A DNA stretch of 64,000 nucleotides. Source: Bdellovibrio bacteriovorus str. Tiberius. Its GTDB lineage: Bacteria; Bdellovibrionota; Bdellovibrionia; Bdellovibrionales; Bdellovibrionaceae. Every line of letters begins with the position of its first letter. Within the stretch, counting starts at the first letter, position 1. The DNA lies in NCBI RefSeq assembly GCF_000317895.1, contig NC_019567.1:3286001-3350000 (forward strand), given 5' to 3'. The position numbers and the translations under genes are program-made. Shown piece by piece: positions 53,058-61,605 of this stretch. The notes beneath the pieces were generated by a model that saw only the letters and a program-made list of their open reading frames with translations, had not been told where the DNA came from and made no database searches.

Positions 53058-55040
53058 CTATTTCATGATGACGGTGATTTCTTTGCTTTCTGGGACTTGC
53101 GAACCTGGGATCGGGAAGACTTCGCTGACAGTGCCCTGCCCTACGAACTTCACCTTCAGATCCTGACCGCTGACTTTGCGAAGAACTTCGCGGGTGGTCA
53201 GGTTCATCAGATTTGGAACAGTGTCGTCAGTCTCAATGTTCGTGACTTTGTCCAGTTCGTTCGCGGTCAGCAGCGTTCTTGGAGCTTCAGCTTTTTTGAC
53301 CACTTTCGGTTCGGAAGCCACTCGGCGGACTTTCGGATTTACTGTGGATTCTTCAGCCAGCTGCAAAGGAGCAATCCCTTCTTTGCGAACCGCATAAGAT
53401 GCGATTCTTGAGAACACCGGAGCTGCCACCGTCGCCGCATAATAAGATTTGCGCGGGGAATCCACCGCCACATAGATCACAAATTTCGGATCATTGGCTG
53501 GAATGAAACCACCGAAGCTGGAGATATATGCGCCACGAAGGTAACCACGGCCATTCGGATTTACTTTTTGGGCAGTTCCTGTTTTACCCGCCACCATGAA
53601 GCCATCGACACGGGCATTGCCGCCAGTACCGCCCTTGGTGGTCACACCCAAAAGCATCGCGCGCATTTGTGCGGCTTGCTCCGGGGAAAGAATGCGGCGA
53701 ATGGGTTTTGGCTGAACTTCAACCAGCTCGCCCGTTTCAGCATCACGCATACTTTGTACAATGTACGGAGTATTCAAAACTCCACCGTTGGCAATCGCCG
53801 CAAAAGCATTGGCAATCTGCAAAGGTGTCGTGGAAATCCCGTGACCGAAAGAGATATTGGAAAGCAAGTGCTGTCTCCAAGGAAGCCCCTGCACCATACC
53901 GCGGGCTTCACCCGGCAGATCCACACCCAAGCGCTGACCAAATCCGAAATCAAGCAAGCCCTGGCGCAAACGCTCCTGGCCCATCTTGAAAGCAATCTTG
54001 GTCGTACCGACGTTGGAAGACACAGCCAGAATCTCGGAAACAGTCAGGTCCTCGAACTTCTCTCTGGTTTCGGCTTCTTTGATGATGCGGTCGCCAACTT
54101 TAAAACTGCCTTTTTCACAATAGAACTTTGTATTGGGCTGGATCAGACCGTCACGCAAAGCTGCGGCGATCACAAAAGCCTTCATCGTGGAACCCGGTTC
54201 AAACGCATCGGTCACAATTTTATTACGACGATATTCTGATGGAGCCTTGGCCGCTTTGTTCACGTCAAAAGTGGGAGCAGAAGCCAGGGCAAGAACTTTG
54301 GAAGTCTTCGCATCCAGAATCACACCCACTGCATGGTCGGCTTCGAACTGGGAAACCGCATTGGCAAGTTCGCTTTCAAGGCGGTACTGCAAATCGGAAT
54401 CCACGGTCAGCTTCAGCTCCGTCCCTTCCGGGTTTTCAATGAACATCAAACCATCATTGATCAGCGGACGGCCGCGGGCATCGCGCTTGACCAGAACTTT
54501 CTTTTTATTCCCGGTCAAAGCCTGATTGTAACCCAGTTCAAGACCTTCAAGCCCCTGACCTTCACTGCCCAGGAAACCCAGGGTTTGCGCCAGCAGGGTT
54601 TCGTTCGGATAAACGCGGCGCCACTCTTCAACGAATGAAAGACCACGGATGTCCCAGGATTTGATTTCGTCGGCTTTATCCTGTTCCAGCATACGCTGAA
54701 TCCAAACGAAGCGGCGGTTGCCGTCTTTGATTTTCGCATAAACGGATTCAGGCGACTGATTTAGAACTTTCGCCAGCTTCCGGGCCACCTGTTTGCGGTT
54801 TTCCAGAAGTTTCGGATCGGCATACAGCGAATAAGCCGCAGCGGACATAGCCAGGTCACGGCCATTGCTGTCAACAATCGCCCCACGGCGTGCTGGCAAA
54901 GACACCTTGGTTTGGAACTGACGGTTTTGCAAAGCATTCAAACGGTCGTTGGGAAGAAATTGAAGATAGGCGGCGCGCATCGCCAAAGCGGACCACAACA
55001 CCAGAATTCCGACGAAGATGACAACAATACGTGATTTCAA
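53058..55040 (-). CDS. ftsI: Septal peptidoglycan transpeptidase FtsI (PBP3) with PASTA end
   Basis: The class B penicillin-binding protein of the divisome. It has an N-terminal membrane helix (about 5-25), a pedestal domain, then the transpeptidase with EPGSTMKAF (active-site STMK), VSSNVGT (SxN) and AGKTGTAQK (KTG). The C-terminal ~60 residues (TVPNLMNLTTREVLRKVSGQDLKVKFVGQGTVSEVFPIPGSQV) form a PASTA-like domain, uncommon in proteobacterial FtsI but seen in other phyla. The start is TTG, one base after the ftsL stop, with AAGGA 8 bases upstream. Length is 660. Confidence 0.96.
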   Translation of the reverse strand: MKSRIVVIFVGILVLWSALAMRAAYLQFLPNDRLNALQNRQFQTKVSLPARRGAIVDSNGRDLAMSAAAYSLYADPKLLENRKQVARKLAKVLNQSPESVYAKIKDGNRRFVWIQRMLEQDKADEIKSWDIRGLSFVEEWRRVYPNETLLAQTLGFLGSEGQGLEGLELGYNQALTGNKKKVLVKRDARGRPLINDGLMFIENPEGTELKLTVDSDLQYRLESELANAVSQFEADHAVGVILDAKTSKVLALASAPTFDVNKAAKAPSEYRRNKIVTDAFEPGSTMKAFVIAAALRDGLIQPNTKFYCEKGSFKVGDRIIKEAETREKFEDLTVSEILAVSSNVGTTKIAFKMGQERLRQGLLDFGFGQRLGVDLPGEARGMVQGLPWRQHLLSNISFGHGISTTPLQIANAFAAIANGGVLNTPYIVQSMRDAETGELVEVQPKPIRRILSPEQAAQMRAMLLGVTTKGGTGGNARVDGFMVAGKTGTAQKVNPNGRGYLRGAYISSFGGFIPANDPKFVIYVAVDSPRKSYYAATVAAPVFSRIASYAVRKEGIAPLQLAEESTVNPKVRRVASEPKVVKKAEAPRTLLTANELDKVTNIETDDTVPNLMNLTTREVLRKVSGQDLKVKFVGQGTVSEVFPIPGSQVPESKEITVIMK

Positions 55041-55041
55041 C

Positions 55042-55377
55042 TTACAGATCCTTTTTTGCGATGCCTTTTTCAGCCACAGTATTCATCTCGGAAGCCAACG
55101 GGCCCGTCAGATGAATGATCTGATTGGCCTGAACTTTTTTAAGCGTGAATTTTTGCTGTGCCACGGAATCCAAAAGCTGGGGACGCGTGACTTTTGCCAA
55201 AGAGATTTCCTTGGTGCGTTTTTCTTCCCAGACTTTTTTGTGTTCGCGGGTCAGCTTTAGAACGCTGTAACCCATACGGCGCTCTTCCATCTGCAGGAAC
55301 ACGATTGAAAACAAAGTAAAGATGACAATAAGAATACTGAAGAAAGGTTTAAGCTGCTTAAAGTTTTGTGAGCTCAT
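55042..55377 (-). CDS. ftsL: FtsL-like cell division protein
   Basis: A 111-residue bitopic protein with a cytoplasmic N-terminus (MSSQNFKQLKPFF), one membrane helix (SILIVIFTLFSIVFLQM) and a periplasmic coiled-coil-prone segment (LKLTREHKKVWEEKRTKEISLAKVTRP...LKKVQANQIIHL). Sequence similarity to FtsL is weak, as usual, but position between rsmH and ftsI is diagnostic. I chose ATG at 55377 with GGAG 8 bases upstream; a GTG three codons earlier is too close to that site. The start lies inside rsmH (20-base overlap). Confidence 0.85.
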   Translation of the reverse strand: MSSQNFKQLKPFFSILIVIFTLFSIVFLQMEERRMGYSVLKLTREHKKVWEEKRTKEISLAKVTRPQLLDSVAQQKFTLKKVQANQIIHLTGPLASEMNTVAEKGIAKKDL

Positions 55378-56344
55378 CCTGAGCACTCCTCTCGAATATT
55401 CTCAGCTTCGCAGAGCGGGAGCGAGAATTTCTGTCACACTCTTCCTGAGTGGGAACAATTACTTTCTTAGTCACCGTGCGGCCCAGATCCTCGGACTCAC
55501 GGAAAATATTTTTTACGATACGATCTTCCAGAGAGTGGAAAGAGATCACCGCCAGTCGCCCGCCGGGATTCAGCGCGCGAATCATTTTCGGAATCGCCTC
55601 TGCCACCACTTCCAGTTCGGAATTCACCGCCAGTCGCAAAGCCATGAAATACTTCGTAGCCGGGTGATGGCCTTTGACCTGCCAACCGTCCACGCGTTCA
55701 ATCAGCCCTGCCAGGGCACCTGTTGTCTGGAATGCTTTGGTTTTGCGGTCATTGACGATCGCACGTACGACTCGGGAAGGGCGATAGACCTCGCCGTATT
55801 CCTTGAAGATTCGAATGAGCTCATCCTCAGAAGCCGTATTAATAAGCACCTCAGCTGTCAGTCCCTGCTGCTGGTTCATTCTCATGTCCAGGGGGCCGTC
55901 GTTATAAAAACTAAAGCCTCGTTCTCCCTGGTCCAATTGCGGAGAACTCACACCTAGATCTAAGAGCATCATATCAAAGTTATTTAGATTGTGTTCTGAA
56001 AACTGCGTGAAATTACCATGGATTACGTTTAACTGGCCCTTCTCGACTTCAGTCTGGAAGCGGCTTTGCGCGTAGGCAATCGCAGTCAGATCTTGGTCCA
56101 TGACCGTGGCTTTCATCTGGGGGTACGCATACTTCATGGCCATGTAGTGACCGCCCCGGCCAAAAGTCCCGTCGAAGTAATGCAGCTCTTTCTTTTCACG
56201 CAGTGGATAGAATGCTCCCAGCACTTCTTGCAGCAAAACCGGATAGTGTTCAGGAGAAAATTCAAACGGAAGCTCGACCTTAGGCGGGATCACTTCTTCC
56301 TGACGTTCAATTCTTTCACCTGATTGGGGTTTGTACTTCTTCAT
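55358..56344 (-). CDS. rsmH: 16S rRNA m4C1402 methyltransferase
   Basis: RsmH (MraW) methylates N4 of C1402 in 16S rRNA. It is 328 residues, with HYPVLLQEVLGAF, the SAM loop YFDGTFGRGGHY, MMLLDLGVSSPQLDQGERGFSFYNDGPLDMRMN and the C-terminal GGRLAVISFHSLEDRIVKN, all characteristic. It is the first dcw gene here; mraZ, which usually precedes it, is absent from the 56345-56470 gap and the next gene runs the other way. Confidence 0.98.
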   Translation of the reverse strand: MKKYKPQSGERIERQEEVIPPKVELPFEFSPEHYPVLLQEVLGAFYPLREKKELHYFDGTFGRGGHYMAMKYAYPQMKATVMDQDLTAIAYAQSRFQTEVEKGQLNVIHGNFTQFSEHNLNNFDMMLLDLGVSSPQLDQGERGFSFYNDGPLDMRMNQQQGLTAEVLINTASEDELIRIFKEYGEVYRPSRVVRAIVNDRKTKAFQTTGALAGLIERVDGWQVKGHHPATKYFMALRLAVNSELEVVAEAIPKMIRALNPGGRLAVISFHSLEDRIVKNIFRESEDLGRTVTKKVIVPTQEECDRNSRSRSAKLRIFERSAQDELTKL

Positions 56345-56470
56345 GGGGGCCGCGCTTTCACTATAGTTTTCGGGCTATTAGATGATTCAAGGTATGAATT
56401 ATTCTATTGAGCGTCAAGTCGCTTTGCCTTAACCTGTTTTTAAGGCTTCTTCGTATTGAAAAGGATTTCG

Positions 56471-57499
56471 ATGCTTATCAACTGCCCCCGCTGTGGTTTT
56501 CAACAACCTAAAGACAAGTACTGCGCGCAGTGTGGCGTTGATATGGAGAGCTTTAAACCGGCGACTCCTCCAGCCTGGAAACGTTTTTTCGGAAATCCTT
56601 TAATTCAATTGTCTTTGGTGGTTGTTGTTGCTGGCGGTGTCGGCATCACTCTTTACAAAAAGGGCCAGCAAAACCTGGAGCGCCGGGTGAGCTATCTGAA
56701 ATCCACGGTGCAAATCAATTCCGCAGGCGGCCCGGTTGACGTGCCCCCGACAGAAGACAGCGCCAACTTTGCCAATCAAGACACACAAGAGTCGACCCAA
56801 TCTTCCGAAGCTGCTGACGGGACCATCGACGCTTACAAAGTGGATCCATCCCCTGCCACCGCGACGGCTGTGGCGGCCGCCGCGGCACCAGAACTGACTG
56901 ATCGCACGGGCCGCGCAGTGGCCAAAGCCGGAGCCCATCTGATTGTCTACTACACGGAAGTTTCCCGCGGACGCCTGAATGCCATCTTTGGTGCCAGCCG
57001 ATCCACCGGGCAGTTTATGAATTTCAACGAGTACTCGGCAGGTATTCTGCCGGACTTTGAGAAGAACGTGATGAACCGCCCGGACATCAAGATCCTGCAC
57101 AAGGAGGACCGTCCTCTGACCGCCTCCAGAACTTTGCAGTGGTCTTACACCTTGAAAGACCGCAGAAATCCAGCCATTGAAATCGGCCTGACCACGTTCT
57201 TTGAACTGAATGACTTTGATAACAACAACCTGCGCGGCAACCTTGAGATCCAAAGAAACTGGCGTGAGCCGGCTCCGGGTGGCGGGTTTGAACTGCAGCG
57301 CAAATCTTTCCCGGCGATTTTTGAAATCGGCGGCGAGACTGGTTTCTTCATGTCGGGCGTGATGCCTCCGATGTCCAACATGGGCCCGGAAGAAGACCAG
57401 CTGATGAACTTTGAAATCTACAAGATCCTGCGCTCCCCCCAGTTCCGTTCCGGCGAGAGCGACTTTGTGATCTTTGTTGAGTTCGAAAAAGGCAACTGA
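56471..57499 (+). CDS. Zinc-ribbon membrane protein, unknown function
   Basis: A 342-residue protein starting MLINCPRCGFQQPKDKYCAQCGVDM, a zinc ribbon with two CxxC pairs. A single membrane helix (about 42-58, LIQLSLVVVVAGGVGITLY) follows. The rest is an acidic Ser/Ala/Thr-rich linker (to about 135) and a folded domain (LIVYYTEVSRGRLNAIFGAS ... FELNDFDNNNLRGNLEIQRNW) of no recognised family. I chose ATG at 56471 because AAGGA lies 5 bases upstream. The topology would leave the ribbon in the cytoplasm and the folded domain outside. The UPRT-like gene follows after 18 bases. Confidence 0.78.
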   Translation: MLINCPRCGFQQPKDKYCAQCGVDMESFKPATPPAWKRFFGNPLIQLSLVVVVAGGVGITLYKKGQQNLERRVSYLKSTVQINSAGGPVDVPPTEDSANFANQDTQESTQSSEAADGTIDAYKVDPSPATATAVAAAAAPELTDRTGRAVAKAGAHLIVYYTEVSRGRLNAIFGASRSTGQFMNFNEYSAGILPDFEKNVMNRPDIKILHKEDRPLTASRTLQWSYTLKDRRNPAIEIGLTTFFELNDFDNNNLRGNLEIQRNWREPAPGGGFELQRKSFPAIFEIGGETGFFMSGVMPPMSNMGPEEDQLMNFEIYKILRSPQFRSGESDFVIFVEFEKGN

Positions 57500-57517
57500 T
57501 TCACCAAAGGCAGCAGC

Positions 57518-58306
57518 ATGGCATTTCAACAGGAGCTGAGTCACCACTATGGGCCTCAGGTACACATCATTGACAGCCCTTTCCTTAACGGTCTTTTAGC
57601 CAAGCTCTGCCACCCCGACACTTATCAGCCTGAAATCAACCGCATCGTGGAAGTGCTTTACACCCACATGATTTCCATCACAATCAACAATGAATTCGCG
57701 ATGGAAAAGTTCGAGCAGGAAACCCGCATGACGGCCATGCATCCGGATAAAAAGCTGTCTGGCCATCGCATCAACCCCGGGCAGAAAGCCGTCAGCGTGA
57801 ACCTGGCCCGTGCCGGAACTTATCCCAGCCACATCTGTTACAACTTTCTGCACTTTTCTTTGCCTGGGAAAAACGTCCGTCAGGACCATATCTTTGCCGC
57901 CCGGGTGACAAACAGCAAAGACGCAGTGACCGGAGCCGAATTCGGCGGCATGAAGATCGGGGGCGATGTCAAAGACGCTCATGTCATCTTCCCAGACCCC
58001 ATGGGGGCCACCGGCAACACCATGGTGACCGCTATCGACCACTACAAGACCCACATTGAAGGTCCTGCCCGCAAGTTTATAGCCCTTAACCTGATTGTGA
58101 CGCCCGAGTATTTGAAGAATGTACTGGCTGCACACCCAGAGGTCGTAATCTATGCCTTAAGACTTGACCGGGGACTGTCCCCTCAGGCAGTTTTAGATGC
58201 AACTCCCGGACAATTTTGGGACCAGGAACGCGGCCTGAACGAAAAGCAATACATCGTTCCCGGCGGCGGCGGCTTCGGCGAAATCATGAACAACTCCTTC
58301 GTGTAG
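57518..58306 (+). CDS. Uracil phosphoribosyltransferase-like protein
   Basis: A 262-residue phosphoribosyltransferase of the UPRT fold. The PRPP-binding loop is FPDPMGATGNTM (residues ~168-179; UPRT has DPMLATGGS), and the C-terminal YIVPGGGGFGEIMNNSFV resembles the uracil-binding YIVPGLGDAGDR loop. It is longer than Upp (208) with extra N-terminal sequence (MAFQQELSHHYGPQVHIIDSPF) and an internal ELT-like part that differs. It could convert uracil and PRPP to UMP, or have drifted to another base or role. It is followed 17 bases later by hpt, suggesting a base-salvage operon. Confidence 0.75.
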   Translation: MAFQQELSHHYGPQVHIIDSPFLNGLLAKLCHPDTYQPEINRIVEVLYTHMISITINNEFAMEKFEQETRMTAMHPDKKLSGHRINPGQKAVSVNLARAGTYPSHICYNFLHFSLPGKNVRQDHIFAARVTNSKDAVTGAEFGGMKIGGDVKDAHVIFPDPMGATGNTMVTAIDHYKTHIEGPARKFIALNLIVTPEYLKNVLAAHPEVVIYALRLDRGLSPQAVLDATPGQFWDQERGLNEKQYIVPGGGGFGEIMNNSFV

Positions 58307-58323
58307 TTGGAGAAAGGGCGACC

Positions 58324-58854
<531 letters not shown>

Positions 58855-58873
58855 GCAAGACAACTGCACAAAT

Positions 58874-58902
58874 AAAAAAGGAGCCCGCAAGGCTCCTTTT
58901 TT
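58874..58902. terminator. Bidirectional terminator after hpt
   Basis: AAAAAAGGAGCC pairs with GGCTCCTTTTTT around CGCAA, with A and T runs. It also lies downstream of the convergent small secreted protein gene. Confidence 0.93.
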
Positions 58903-58923
58903 CGTTTCAGGATCTGTTGCTGT

Positions 58924-59406
58924 TTAGAACTTGCAGTTCATTTCAGCCAGGACTTTTTCCTTAAAGATCGTCTTCACTGAATCCAGAGCGTAACCCAAAG
59001 AAATATCCTTCAGATCCGGCGACACTTTCAACATCAACACCTGATAGTCCTGACCTTCTGGCCCCATTGCCGGCAGCTTCTCTTTTTTCGTCAGCACACC
59101 ATCACGATAAGTGATGCTTAAACCCGGGCGCGCCACCAGCACGCCTTCTTTCAAGGGCAACTGAGCGGCAGCAATTCGGATGGAATCCTGAATGCCGGTT
59201 TCTTTATCTGAACGCAAAGAAACGACCACGGCACCTTTGCCGTCTTTTTGTTTTTCCACGAAATAATCACAAGAAGTCGCATCTGTGTTCAACAGATTGG
59301 AAAATCCAAGGACCTCTTTCGTGGATTTGGAAACTTCCGTCGCAGCGAAAGTCACGGTCCCAAAAAACAGAATAACGGCGCTAATGGCAAAGATGTGCTT
59401 TTTCAT
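58924..59406 (-). CDS. Small secreted protein, unknown function
   Basis: A 160-residue protein with a signal peptide (MKKHIFAISAVILFFGTVTFAAT). The mature part is ~138 residues with two cysteines (SCDYF near the front and the terminal NCKF), probably disulfide-linked, and LPLKEGVLVARPGLSITYRDGVLTKKEKLPAMGPEGQDYQVLMLKVSPDLKDISLGYAL. I recognise no family. It is a single-gene unit; no strong Shine-Dalgarno or promoter was identified. Confidence 0.68.
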   Translation of the reverse strand: MKKHIFAISAVILFFGTVTFAATEVSKSTKEVLGFSNLLNTDATSCDYFVEKQKDGKGAVVVSLRSDKETGIQDSIRIAAAQLPLKEGVLVARPGLSITYRDGVLTKKEKLPAMGPEGQDYQVLMLKVSPDLKDISLGYALDSVKTIFKEKVLAEMNCKF

Positions 59407-59515
59407 AGGGCGCAGTATAGGCGTGCTTAAAGCCCCTTTAAAGAGGCAATAAACGGCCCTTCCGAAACCCCGAAGAGCCTTTTAATTTCATGCATTTAGC
59501 CACCATGAAAAAGCT

Positions 59516-59538
59516 GCCTGTCAAAACTTCACACAGGC
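59516..59538 (-). terminator. Terminator after the GDT1-family gene
   Basis: On the minus strand GCCTGT and ACAGGC enclose an 11-base loop; the stem is followed by AGC and five T, 13 bases after the gene's stop codon. Confidence 0.65.
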
Positions 59539-59551
59539 TTTTTCAAAGCTT

Positions 59552-60103
59552 TTAGCGCATCAAAATGCCGACACCGAAAAGTACGTATAAAAGCGACGAC
59601 CCGTAGTTGATCCACTTCATCGAAATCTTCTGTGTGAGCTTTTCCCCAAACACCACTGCCAAACCATCAGCAAACATCATCCCCGCAGTCGTGCCCAAAG
59701 TGACCAGCACGATGTTCTGATACTTGGCCGCCAACGCCACGGTGCTAAGCTGGGTTTTGTCACCGATCTCGGCGAAGAAAAACAACACGGTCGTAGTCCA
59801 GAATGCACCCCATTTCATGTTGTCAGTGTTCGAGTCATCTTTGTCCGGGATCAGTATCCACAGGGCAAAACCGAAGAAGGTCAAAGCCAGCGCCCAGTTC
59901 AGCCACTGATCAGGGACGGTGGCTGCGATCCATTCCCCGGCCCAGGCGGCCAAGGCGTGATTTAGAACGGTGGCGGTAAAGATCCCGGCCATCACATGCC
60001 ATGGTTTTTTGAACTTTGATGCCAAAACCAGCGCTAACAACTGAGTTTTGTCGCCCATTTCTGTGGCGGCCACCAGTAAGAATGAATTGATGATTGCTTC
60101 CAT
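59552..60103 (-). CDS. TMEM165/GDT1 (UPF0016) family Mn2+ exporter
   Basis: A 183-residue inner membrane protein with about six helices and the two family signatures, EMGDKTQLLALVLASKF (near residue 14) and EIGDKTQLSTVALAAKY (near 113). Bacterial members such as MneA export Mn2+; the acidic E-x-G-D-K-T motifs form the cation path. Its mRNA leader is a Mn2+ riboswitch of the yybP-ykoY class, which strongly supports manganese as the substrate and detoxification as the role. AGGG lies 3-4 bases before the ATG. A terminator follows. Confidence 0.93.
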   Translation of the reverse strand: MEAIINSFLLVAATEMGDKTQLLALVLASKFKKPWHVMAGIFTATVLNHALAAWAGEWIAATVPDQWLNWALALTFFGFALWILIPDKDDSNTDNMKWGAFWTTTVLFFFAEIGDKTQLSTVALAAKYQNIVLVTLGTTAGMMFADGLAVVFGEKLTQKISMKWINYGSSLLYVLFGVGILMR

Positions 60104-60138
60104 TTGCCCTCTATACGGTTATGACCGTGGGGCTGCTT

Positions 60139-60194
60139 CAAAAAGAAAACGAGACCACACGGTGCTTTGTTAAAAACACTCGTGTCAGTCTCGT
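60139..60194 (-). terminator. Riboswitch-controlled terminator in the Mn exporter leader
   Basis: On the minus strand ACGAGAC (60188-60194) pairs with GTCTCGT (60149-60155), extended by CACG/CGTG, and is followed by TTTCTTTTT. The 5' arm is also the 3' part of the aptamer, so forming the aptamer's closing stem and forming this terminator exclude each other. Confidence 0.8.
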
Positions 60195-60297
60195 CAACGA
60201 AAGGACTTTTGGGGTCCTTGGGCATTTAAACCGGAGTTCATCACTCAGTATGTCGGTTTAAATCAAATCTTGGGAAAGATTGCGACTACTCCCTAAC
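60184..60297 (-). ncRNA. yybP-ykoY Mn2+ riboswitch aptamer
   Basis: The transcript has the closing stem GUUAG / CUGAC, directly followed inside by GGAGUAG on the 5' side and preceded by GACGAGA on the 3' side, the conserved core of the yybP-ykoY class. Internal stems include GGACUUUUGGGGUCC-like pairing and a UUUAAACCGACA / CCGGUUUAAA helix. Binding of Mn2+ should stabilise the closing stem, prevent the downstream terminator and turn the exporter gene on. Confidence 0.85.
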
Positions 60298-60306
60298 TAC
60301 CCGGCC

Positions 60307-60335
60307 AACTTACGAAGGGGGGAAATGAAAGTCAA
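60307..60335 (-). promoter_or_regulatory. Promoter for riboswitch and Mn exporter
   Basis: On the minus strand TTGACT (60330-60335), a 17-base spacer and TAAGTT (60307-60312) place the transcript start just before the aptamer. The -10 is weak (3 of 6), the -35 and spacing are good. Confidence 0.5.
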
Positions 60336-60416
60336 AAGAAAATTCCCCGCAACTTGATGTTGCGTATGACATTCTACACCTTGGCGAACCGGGCTGAATT
60401 CTCTATAACTGGGGGG

Positions 60417-60998
60417 ATGAAGACTTCGATAAAAACACAATTAATCCGCTCGCTTGTCGCGGCCCTGACCGCCCTGGGACTTTTGGCTTTTCTGCTTTGG
60501 TATACTCAGCGTCCGCCGACAATGGGTGGTGACTTTAAATTAAATCACAACGGACAGGCGTGGCAGTTTTCGGAAAACGCGAAAAAGCTGAATCTTCTTT
60601 ATGTTGGTTACGCAAAATGCCCGGACGTGTGCCCGATGGCGCTGAGCTATTCTGCTCAAGCTTTCAAACAACTGACTGAAAAAGAACGTGAAAATGTTCA
60701 ACTGATCTTTATCAGCGTGGATGCCGAAAACGACACCGCAGAATCGGTGTCTGTTTACGCTCACCAATTCAATCCGGAATTTATCGGCCTGACCGGCACC
60801 ACCGCTGAAATCGATGCGGCGATCAAACCGTTTGGCGCCAGCTACATCGTGGAAAAAGATCCGAAGTCCTATCTGGGCTATTCGATCTCGCACACGGACC
60901 GCGTATTTGTTTTGAATAAAAAAGGCATTGTCGTCGACAGCATCCAAAGCCCGCGCTCTGCCGATGAAATTACAACCAAAATCAAGGAGAACCTATGA
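60417..60998 (+). CDS. SCO1/SenC family copper chaperone
   Basis: A 193-residue membrane-anchored thioredoxin-fold protein that delivers copper to the CuA site of cytochrome oxidase. I chose ATG at 60417 (MKTSIKTQLIRSL), preceding one membrane helix (about 11-30). Copper ligands are Cys68 and Cys72 in KCPDVCP and His159 in SHTDRVFV, all present. The start is close behind a run of G that may serve as a tight ribosome site. Its stop overlaps the next start by four bases (ATGA), coupling it to the PCu(A)C protein. Confidence 0.94.
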   Translation: MKTSIKTQLIRSLVAALTALGLLAFLLWYTQRPPTMGGDFKLNHNGQAWQFSENAKKLNLLYVGYAKCPDVCPMALSYSAQAFKQLTEKERENVQLIFISVDAENDTAESVSVYAHQFNPEFIGLTGTTAEIDAAIKPFGASYIVEKDPKSYLGYSISHTDRVFVLNKKGIVVDSIQSPRSADEITTKIKENL

Positions 60999-61456
60999 AA
61001 GCCATCGTACTGGCAGCTCTGACAGTGGCGCTAAGCCCTGTTGCGTTTGCCGCGAAATCTGCCCCGGTCACTATTTCTGACGCCCGCATCTTTGCGCCAA
61101 TCAAAGGCACCAATGCGACAGCAGGCTATGGCGTGATCACGAACACGACCGACAAGGAAGTGACTGTCACGGTTGAAAAGATCGAGCCCTTCAAAGCAGT
61201 TGAAATGCACGAAACCGTGGAAAAAGACGGTCGCATGTCCATGCAGAAAGTGGAAAAGCTGACCATCCCGGCGAAAAAGTCCGCGGAACTAAAACCCGGC
61301 GGCAACCACATCATGCTGTTTGACCCAACCCGCGAAGTCAAAGCTGACGAGACACTGAAAGTGTCTTTGAAAGTAAACGGCAAGGTTGAATCCTTCGACT
61401 TCAAAGTCATCCCGCGCGTGGAAACCAAGAAAGAAGAACATCACCACCATCACTAG
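60995..61456 (+). CDS. PCu(A)C copper chaperone with His-rich tail
   Basis: A 153-residue periplasmic protein (signal peptide MKAIVLAALTVALSPVAFA) of the PCu(A)C family, which supplies Cu(I) for cytochrome oxidase assembly. The copper motif is complete: VEMHE, MSM about 11 residues later and NHIM after a further ~22. The C-terminus is EEHHHHH, a natural-looking histidine tail that could add a metal site. It is cotranscribed with the SCO gene, an established pairing for CuA assembly. A terminator follows. Confidence 0.93.
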   Translation: MKAIVLAALTVALSPVAFAAKSAPVTISDARIFAPIKGTNATAGYGVITNTTDKEVTVTVEKIEPFKAVEMHETVEKDGRMSMQKVEKLTIPAKKSAELKPGGNHIMLFDPTREVKADETLKVSLKVNGKVESFDFKVIPRVETKKEEHHHHH

Positions 61457-61473
61457 TCCCAGCAGTGATTGAA

Positions 61474-61516
61474 ATAGAAAAAGGCGGAGCATTCACTCCG
61501 CCTTTTTTCGTTTTTG
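61474..61516 (+). terminator. Terminator copy 1 (after PCu(A)C gene)
   Basis: Stem GGCGGAG / CTCCGCC around CATTCA, with A run before and six T after. The whole 40-base block, including the flanking ATAGAAAA and CGTTTTTGA, recurs at 62547-62586. Confidence 0.92.
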
Positions 61517-61605
61517 ACCTCGACGTTGGGACTAAACTAATTCAAATTAACTTAACAATCTAAAGTATGTTTATTATTCATCCGAACTAAGTGGCCGGAG
61601 GAATA

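Noticed and set aside
60104-60225. Short minus-strand open frame overlapping the riboswitch leader
   Set aside because: It coincides with conserved aptamer and terminator structure and has no ribosome site, so it is noncoding.
61438-61456. C-terminal five histidines looking like a cloning tag
   Set aside because: The gene continues into normal genomic context with its own terminator; PCu(A)C proteins often have His-rich ends, so contamination is unlikely.
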